NCBI RefSeq assembly: GCF_000341245.1
Contig: NZ_ANAD01000061.1
Location: 20,500-56,809 of the forward strand
DNA: 36,310 nt
Source: Nocardiopsis halophila DSM 44494
GTDB taxonomy: Bacteria > Actinomycetota > Actinomycetes > Streptosporangiales > Streptosporangiaceae
Direction: 5' to 3'
Part shown: positions 31,921 through 36,310 of the stretch, in pieces
Layout: every line of letters starts with the position of its first letter
Position numbering within the stretch: the first letter of the stretch is position 1
The notes under the pieces: model-generated
Told to the model about the DNA's origin: nothing
Seen by the model: the letters and a program-made list of their open reading frames with translations, nothing else
The model's database searches: none
Made by a program: the position numbers and the translations under genes

Positions 31921-32919
31921 TCATGCTCCGGCGCCCGGTCCGGCGTCGCCGCCCCCGATCTGCCCCGGGTCGGCGACGATCCGGTCGGCCCCGTCGGCGA
32001 TCATCGAGCGGGCCAGCTCGCGCCCCAGGTCGGCGGCGGCCTTGACCGACGCGGGGTCCACGTCCAGCTCGGCGGTGCGCTCGGCGCGCACCTGCTGGAC
32101 GCCGTCGGTGGAGGCGACCGCGGCCCGAAGGCGCAGCAGCCCCCCCTCGAACCGGGCGTAGGCGCCCACCGGTGCGGCGCAGCCCGCCTCCAGTTCGGCC
32201 AGCACGGTCCGCTCGGCGGTGACCGCCAGCCGGGTGGCGGTGTGGTCGACGGCCGACAGGTAGGCCAGGTCGGCCGCGGCCCGGTCGGCCCGGCATTCCA
32301 CGGCCAGGGCCCCCTGTCCCGGGGCGGGCAGCACCCGCTCGGGGTCGAGGACGTCGGTGACCGCGTCGGTGCGGCCCACCCGCACCAGCCCGGCGTAGGC
32401 CAGCACCACCGCGTCCACCTCCCCGGAGCCCACCTTGCCCAGGCGGGTCTCGGCGTTGCCGCGGATCGGCACGTAGTCCAGGTCGGGGCGGTGCGCGGCG
32501 AGCTGGGCGACGCGCCGCGGCGAGCCGGTGCCCACCCGGGCCCCGGCCGGAAGGTCGTCCAGGGCCAGCCCGTCGCGGGCGCACAGCGCGTCGCGCGGGT
32601 CGTCCCGCTCGGTGACCGCGGCCAGCACCAGCCCCTCGGCGGGGGCGGTGGGCAGGTCCTTCAGGGAGTGCACGGCGAAGTCCGCGCCGCCCTCCAGAAG
32701 GGCGTCGCGCAGCGCGCTGACGAACACCCCGGTGCCGCCCAGCTGGGTCAGGTGGGCGCGGGTGACGTCGCCGAAGCTGGTGATCAGCTCCAGCTCCACC
32801 GGCACCCCGGTGCGCTCGGTGACGGCGTCGGCCACCAGCCGGGACTGGGTGGTGGCCATGGTGCTGCGCCGGGTGCCCAGCCGGGCGGTGCCCGACCGCG
32901 GGGCGTCCTGGGTGCTCAC
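31921..32919 (-). CDS. hemC: Hydroxymethylbilane synthase (porphobilinogen deaminase)
   Basis: A 332-residue enzyme that polymerises four porphobilinogens on a dipyrromethane cofactor. The cofactor-binding cysteine is C247 in ELEAGCAAPVGAY. Also clear: LGTRRSTMATTQSRLVAD near the start, HSLKDLP (84-90) with the catalytic Asp, TGSPRRVAQL, IRGNAETRLGK and LPAPGQGALAVE. The GTG start overlaps the hemA stop (GTGA), with GGAGG four bases upstream. Full length for the family, with a Gly/Ala-rich tail. Confidence 0.96.
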   Translation of the reverse strand: MSTQDAPRSGTARLGTRRSTMATTQSRLVADAVTERTGVPVELELITSFGDVTRAHLTQLGGTGVFVSALRDALLEGGADFAVHSLKDLPTAPAEGLVLAAVTERDDPRDALCARDGLALDDLPAGARVGTGSPRRVAQLAAHRPDLDYVPIRGNAETRLGKVGSGEVDAVVLAYAGLVRVGRTDAVTDVLDPERVLPAPGQGALAVECRADRAAADLAYLSAVDHTATRLAVTAERTVLAELEAGCAAPVGAYARFEGGLLRLRAAVASTDGVQQVRAERTAELDVDPASVKAAADLGRELARSMIADGADRIVADPGQIGGGDAGPGAGA

Positions 32920-34379
32920 GCGTCCTCCCCTGAGACGGGCTCGGGCCGGCGCACGGCGTCCGGGGCGTCCGGGTCGAGCCCGAACAGCTCGCGCAGCGCG
33001 TCCCCGTAGGCGTCGCCGCCCGGACGGGCGGCCAGCTCCTTGACCCGCACCGTCGGCTGGTGCATCAGTTTGTCCACCACCCGGCGCATGGCCCGGGTGA
33101 TCTCCTCGCGCTCGCGCTCGCCCAGGTCGGGCAGGCGCCCCTGGAGCCGGGCCAGCTCACCCTCGAGGACGTCGTTGGCCTTGGCGCGCAGCGCCACCAC
33201 GGTCGGGGCCACCAGGTCGGCGCGGCGCACCGCCTCGTACTCGGCGGCCTCCTCCTCGACGATCCGCCGCACCAGGGGCACGGCGCCGGTGCCGGCCTCG
33301 GCGCCGGGCGCGCCCTCGGCGGCCGCGCGGCGCAGGTCCTCGATGTCCACCAGCTCGGCGCCGGACAGGTCGCGGACGCGCTCGTCGACGTCGCGGGGCA
33401 GCGCCAGGTCCAGGAAGACCACCGGCCGGGTGCGGTGCGGGGCCGCCTCCAGGGCGGCGCGCACGTCCTCGGCGGTGAGCACCAGGCCCTGGGCGCCGGT
33501 GCAGGAGACGACCAGGTCGGCCTCGGCGACCGCGGAGGCGGCCCGGTCGAAGGGCACGGCGCGGCCGGCCATCGGCTCGTAGGCCTCGGTCAGGCACTCG
33601 GCCAGCCGCTCGGCGCGCTCGGCGGTGCGGTTGGCGACCGTCACCGAGGTGGCGCCCTGGCGGGCGACGGTGTTGGCGGCCAGGGCGCTCATCGATCCGG
33701 CGCCCAGCACCAGCGCCCGCACGCCGGTCAGCGCCTGGGGCTCGGGCAGGGCGGCGTCGGCCTCGTCGGCGGCCGGGCCGCCGGCGCCGGCCGGGCAGGC
33801 GGCGGGGGCGGCAGGGGCGGCGGAGACGGGCCCCGCCGAGCCGGGGCGCAGCCGCTCCAGGGCCACCTCCAGGCCCAGCGTGACCATGTCGGCGCCGGCC
33901 TGGTCGAGGTGGGTCTCGGTGTGCGCGCGCTTGCCGACCCGCAGGGCGCGCTGGCCCAGGTCGTTGAGGACGCGGCCCAGGGTGCCGCCGTGCTGGGCGT
34001 CCTTGAGCGCGTTGCGCACCTGGCCGAGGATCTGGCCTTCGCCGACGACCATCGAGTCCAGGCCGCAGACCACGGAGAACAGGTGCTGGACGGCGCGTTC
34101 CTCGTAGTGCACGTAGGCGTGCTCGGTGAGCTCGGCCAGGGACACGCCGGTGCGCTCGGACAGCAGGGAGGTGATGGCGTTCAGGGCCGGGTGGAAGCGG
34201 TCCACCTCGGCGTAGACCTCGGTGCGGTTGCAGGTGGAGACCATCAGCACCTCGGCCACCGCCGGGGAGGCCGCCATCTCCGACATGAGTTTGAGGCGCT
34301 CTTCACCGCTCAGCGCGGCGCGCTCCAGCAGCGCCACGGGCGAGCTCCGGTGACTCAGCCCAACGGCGAGGACACTCAT
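32916..34379 (-). CDS. hemA: Glutamyl-tRNA reductase
   Basis: A 487-residue enzyme that reduces glutamyl-tRNA to glutamate-1-semialdehyde with NADPH, the first step of the C5 route and its main control point. Catalytic Cys50 lies in VSTCNRTEVYAE; GLDSMVVGEGQILGQVR (105-121) and the NADPH fold VLGAGSMSALAANTVARQG are intact, and the C-terminal dimerisation domain is present. An Ala/Pro/Gly-rich insertion of about 35 residues (near 185-220) separates catalytic and NADPH domains. The ATG at 34379 has GGAG five bases upstream. It follows rex by 37 bases and overlaps hemC. Confidence 0.96.
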   Translation of the reverse strand: MSVLAVGLSHRSSPVALLERAALSGEERLKLMSEMAASPAVAEVLMVSTCNRTEVYAEVDRFHPALNAITSLLSERTGVSLAELTEHAYVHYEERAVQHLFSVVCGLDSMVVGEGQILGQVRNALKDAQHGGTLGRVLNDLGQRALRVGKRAHTETHLDQAGADMVTLGLEVALERLRPGSAGPVSAAPAAPAACPAGAGGPAADEADAALPEPQALTGVRALVLGAGSMSALAANTVARQGATSVTVANRTAERAERLAECLTEAYEPMAGRAVPFDRAASAVAEADLVVSCTGAQGLVLTAEDVRAALEAAPHRTRPVVFLDLALPRDVDERVRDLSGAELVDIEDLRRAAAEGAPGAEAGTGAVPLVRRIVEEEAAEYEAVRRADLVAPTVVALRAKANDVLEGELARLQGRLPDLGEREREEITRAMRRVVDKLMHQPTVRVKELAARPGGDAYGDALRELFGLDPDAPDAVRRPEPVSGEDA

Positions 34380-34416
34380 CTGCACTCCAATGCGGCGATC
34401 GCGGTGGCGGTCGCTC

Positions 34417-35169
34417 TCACGTCTTCTCCGTCGCGTCGATCCACCCCGCCTCGGGGGGCGCCTGCCCGTCGGCCTTCCGCTGCTCGTGGAAGGCCAGGAT
34501 CTGCAGTTCGATGGACAGATCGACCTTACGCACATCGACGGCCGGAGGCACACTGAGGACGACCGGCGCGAAGTTCAGCACACTGGTGACCCCGGCCTTC
34601 ACGAAGCGGTCGCACACCCCCTGCGCCGACACGGCCGGCGTGGCGATCACTCCGATGGAGACGTCCTCGGAACCGACAACGTCCTCCAGTGTGTCAATAT
34701 GCCGTACCACCAGCCCGGCGACCTCGTCGCCCACGACCCGCCCGTCGGCGTCGAACAGGGCGGCGATGCGGAAGCCGCGGGTGCCGAAGCCCCCGTAGTT
34801 GGCCAGTGCGCGGCCGAGGTTGCCCACCCCGGCGATGGCCACCGTCCAGTCCTGGGTGAGACCAAGCTCACGGGAGATCTGGTAGACGAGGTAGTCGACG
34901 TCGTAGCCGACGCCGCGGGTGCCGTAGGAGCCCAGGTGGGACAGGTCCTTGCGGAGTTTGGCCGAGTTGACCCCCGCGATCGCGGCCAGGTCCTCCGAGG
35001 AGACGGTGAGGGTGCCCCGCTCGGCCATGCCCTGGAGGGCGCGCAGGTAGACCGGGAGCCGGGCGACCGTCGCCTCGGGGATGCCCCTGTCCTTGGGGCG
35101 GGGTGATCGGGGGGTCACGGGCGTGCGCTCCTGATCGGCGGTGGTCGGGTGGTGGGTCCGTGCCGTCAT
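34417..35169 (-). CDS. rex: Redox-sensing transcriptional repressor Rex
   Basis: A 250-residue repressor that senses the NADH/NAD+ ratio. The N-terminal winged helix holds GIPEATVARLPVYLRAL and VNSAKLRKDLSHLGSYGTRGVGYDV (68-91); the NAD(H)-binding Rossmann fold has AIAGVGNLGRALANYGGF (111-128) and the C-terminal helix DLSIELQILAFHEQRKA completes the domain-swapped dimer. High NADH releases Rex from DNA and opens respiratory and heme genes. It leads rex-hemA-hemC-cobA/hemD-hemB, as in Streptomyces. Its own promoter carries a Rex operator. The N-terminus is uncertain: ATG at 35169 or GTG at 35118, which has AGGAG ten bases upstream. Confidence 0.96.
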   Translation of the reverse strand: MTARTHHPTTADQERTPVTPRSPRPKDRGIPEATVARLPVYLRALQGMAERGTLTVSSEDLAAIAGVNSAKLRKDLSHLGSYGTRGVGYDVDYLVYQISRELGLTQDWTVAIAGVGNLGRALANYGGFGTRGFRIAALFDADGRVVGDEVAGLVVRHIDTLEDVVGSEDVSIGVIATPAVSAQGVCDRFVKAGVTSVLNFAPVVLSVPPAVDVRKVDLSIELQILAFHEQRKADGQAPPEAGWIDATEKT

Positions 35170-35240
35170 GTCCCGGACGGCCCCCCGCCAGCGCGCGCGA
35201 CGCGCCGCGGGGACCCCTGCGGCGGCGGATTCTCGCCCCT

Positions 35241-35269
35241 CAGATTACGCCCTTGTGAAAGTACGCACA
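35241..35269 (-). promoter_or_regulatory. rex promoter with overlapping Rex operator
   Basis: On the plus strand TTGTGAAAGTACGCACAA (35252-35269) matches the 18-base Rex operator TTGTGAAN4TTCACAA except at two right-half positions. The minus-strand promoter is TTGTGC (35269-35264), a 17-base spacer and TAATCT (35246-35241), so the operator covers the -35 and spacer. Autorepression of rex and control of the heme genes are expected. Confidence 0.85.
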
Positions 35270-35299
35270 AAGTAGGGGCCGGTTGCGCCACCGCCCCTG

Positions 35300-35563
35300 C
35301 TAGGCGCCGGTGAGCGCGGCGCGCAGGCGCTTCTCCGAGACCCGCCAGAAATCGTGCGGCGCCCCGTCGACGAAGGTGACCGGGATCCGCTCCCAGTACT
35401 CCTCGCGCTCCTCGGGCGGGCAGTCCTCCAGGTCGCGCACCTCGTACCCGGTGCCCAGGTCCTCGGCGACCCGGCGGATCACCTCCAGCGCCTCCGCGCA
35501 CAGGTGGCAGCCGGACCTGCCGAGCATGCTGATGCGCACGTCCCCGTCGGCGGCGGGCCCCAT
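35300..35563 (-). CDS. Glutaredoxin-family protein (DUF836)
   Basis: An 87-residue thioredoxin-fold protein with active site GRSGCHLCAEAL (CxxC at 19-22), a second strand YEVRDLED, the cis-proline IPVTFVDGAPHDFWRV and a short helix. It belongs to the DUF836/glutaredoxin-like group, whose M. tuberculosis member Rv0508 lies just before hemA (Rv0509). Physiological partner unknown; mycothiol-dependent reduction is a guess only. The ATG at 35563 starts the conserved part; AGGGG lies nine bases upstream. It is upstream of rex on the same strand but separated from it by the Rex-controlled promoter. Confidence 0.88.
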   Translation of the reverse strand: MGPAADGDVRISMLGRSGCHLCAEALEVIRRVAEDLGTGYEVRDLEDCPPEEREEYWERIPVTFVDGAPHDFWRVSEKRLRAALTGA

Positions 35564-35645
35564 CGCCTCGCACCCCTTCCCCGAGTCCCCGCGGCCGCCG
35601 TCCCCGGCCGGCCCCGATCCGTCATTGCGGTCCGCCCGTATCCGA

Positions 35646-35906
35646 TCATCCGCCCGCGAACGGCGGAAGGACCTCCACCACACCGCCCTGTGTGAGGAAG
35701 ACCTCGGCGTGCGGGCGCGCGCCCACCGGCCGCTCGTCCACGAGGAAGGACGAGCGCTCCAGGACCCGCGACAGCCGGTCGTCCCCGGAGCGCCTGGCAC
35801 GCGCCTCCTCCAGCGCCTCGGCCAGGGTCGTCGCCGTGTACGGCTCCTCGGCCGTCCCCGCGGCCTCTTTCGCCGCAGCCCAGTACCTGATGGTTCCGCT
35901 CACCAT
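35646..35906 (-). CDS. MoaD/ThiS-family beta-grasp sulfur carrier-like protein
   Basis: An 86-residue protein: SGTIRYWAAAKEAAGTAEE at the start and VEVLPPFAGG at the end. The C-terminal Gly-Gly and the conserved EVLPPFAGG fit MoaD-like sulfur carriers, in which an E1-like enzyme adenylates the terminal glycine and it is thiocarboxylated for molybdopterin or similar synthesis. No MoaE, MoeB or ThiF gene is nearby, so the pathway is open. AAGGA lies about nine bases before the ATG. It is divergent from glnR and 82 bases upstream of the glutaredoxin gene. Confidence 0.85.
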   Translation of the reverse strand: MVSGTIRYWAAAKEAAGTAEEPYTATTLAEALEEARARRSGDDRLSRVLERSSFLVDERPVGARPHAEVFLTQGGVVEVLPPFAGG

Positions 35907-36012
35907 GGATTGATTATCCTTGTGCTTCTCGGAGGCAACGAATCGAATTCTCCACCGGGGGCAACGGCGCCTTCGATCTACCGCTTCACGGCGGGGTGAC
36001 GGGAAGAGACGC

Positions 36013-36310
36013 ATGAGCCACCTGCTGCTACTGACGAACTCCAACGAACCGTCCGACCACGTGCTGCCCGCCCTCGGCCTTCTCCTCCACTCGGTGCGCG
36101 TGGCCCCGGCCGAGCCCGGCGCGCTGCTGGCCCAGGGGGCCGAGCGCACGGGGGGCGCCGTGGACGCCGTCCTCGTGGACGCGCGCAGCGACCTGGCCTC
36201 CGCCCGCAACTTCTGCCGGCTCCTCGATACCACGGGACTGGACTGCCCGCTGATCGCGGTGCTCACCGAGGGCGGCGCCGCGGCGCTCACCCCGGACTGG
36301 CAGGGGGGCG
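36013..36310 (+). CDS. glnR: GlnR-type nitrogen response regulator, N-terminal part only
   Basis: The first 99 residues of an OmpR-like regulator, cut by the window edge. It opens [20 protein letters not shown], then [35 protein letters not shown] and [19 protein letters not shown], which matches the atypical receiver domain of GlnR as I remember it in Streptomyces (SCO4159). GlnR controls ammonium assimilation genes. The aspartate of LVDAR corresponds to the usual phosphorylation position, though GlnR-type receivers lack the full acidic pocket. GGGAAGAG lies upstream of the ATG. The C-terminal DNA-binding domain is outside the window. Confidence 0.85.
   Translation, partial: MSHLLLLTNSNEPSDHVLPALGLLLHSVRVAPAEPGALLAQGAERTGGAVDAVLVDARSDLASARNFCRLLDTTGLDCPLIAVLTEGGAAALTPDWQGG

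Noticed and set aside
9079-35906. A ubiquitin-like pathway joining the GIDE proteins and the MoaD-like carrier
   Set aside because: The genes are more than 20 kb apart, there is no E1 or E2-like gene, and the GIDE proteins lack a RING domain.
35920-35999. Possible TTG-started 29-codon ORF just before glnR
   Set aside because: No Shine-Dalgarno or leaderless -10 at the right place, and no recognisable leader motif.
1-36310. tRNA, rRNA, CRISPR arrays, insertion sequences and integrase/att sites
   Set aside because: No T-loop GGTTCGAATCC-like cloverleaf, spaced repeat series, transposase motif or flanking direct repeats were found by eye on either strand.

Overview
The window is a very GC-rich (about 74% by eye), densely packed chromosomal segment of an actinobacterium. 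Markers for this are a mycothiol gene (mshA), the MurT/GatD lipid II amidation pair, a GlnR-type regulator, a rex-hem cluster, the tiny ribosomal protein bS22, GTG starts and many leaderless promoters. Gene content and order suggest Streptosporangiales, probably Nocardiopsaceae, but the family assignment is inference. I saw no rRNA, tRNA, CRISPR array, transposase or phage gene.

Layout. 1-3400: an incomplete membrane hydrolase gene with an apparent frameshift, a DUF2516 membrane protein, and a BlaI-type repressor/M56 metalloprotease pair with a palindromic operator. 3581-7446: a secreted esterase, then mshA-ybjN-gpmA, where mshA has a SigR-like promoter. 7564-9849: a DsrE-like protein, a lipid kinase and the first of two GIDE-like membrane proteins. 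10026-13444: nitrobindin-like protein, Fur-family regulator, YgfZ and the second GIDE-like protein, with a possible very small gene between nitrobindin and fur. 13505-18599 (all minus): gatD, murT, an unusual membrane protein with a ruined P-loop, and an EamA transporter. 19088-21714 (minus): thiosulfate sulfurtransferase plus DUF1416 behind a newly noticed leader-peptide ORF, preceded by lmeA and a thioredoxin. 21853-26266: a 7-TM/ABM fusion, a HAD phosphatase, an epimerase-like protein, bS22 and a histidine phosphatase. 26361-35169: heme genes (hemL; rex-hemA-hemC-cobA/hemD-hemB), with rraA and a small PrimPol-like gene between them. 35300-36310: glutaredoxin, a MoaD-like protein and the start of glnR.

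How it works together. The C5 heme route is nearly complete from glutamyl-tRNA to uroporphyrinogen III. It sits under the NADH/NAD+ sensor Rex, whose operator overlaps the rex promoter. Redox and sulfur functions cluster: mycothiol synthesis, glutaredoxin, thioredoxin, rhodanese and nitrobindin. Much of the content matches what I remember of two Mycobacterium tuberculosis blocks, Rv0486-Rv0525 and Rv0813c-Rv0818, here interleaved.

The most noteworthy items are regulatory and lie below the size of ordinary gene calling: a leaderless 29-residue leader peptide upstream of the sulfurtransferase operon; a 12-codon ORF with its own promoter, strong Shine-Dalgarno and terminator; a recurring TANNNT-N6-8-start-codon leaderless signature; and good SigR, Rex and BlaI-type sites. 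No obviously new multi-gene system (defence, biosynthetic or mobile) is visible.
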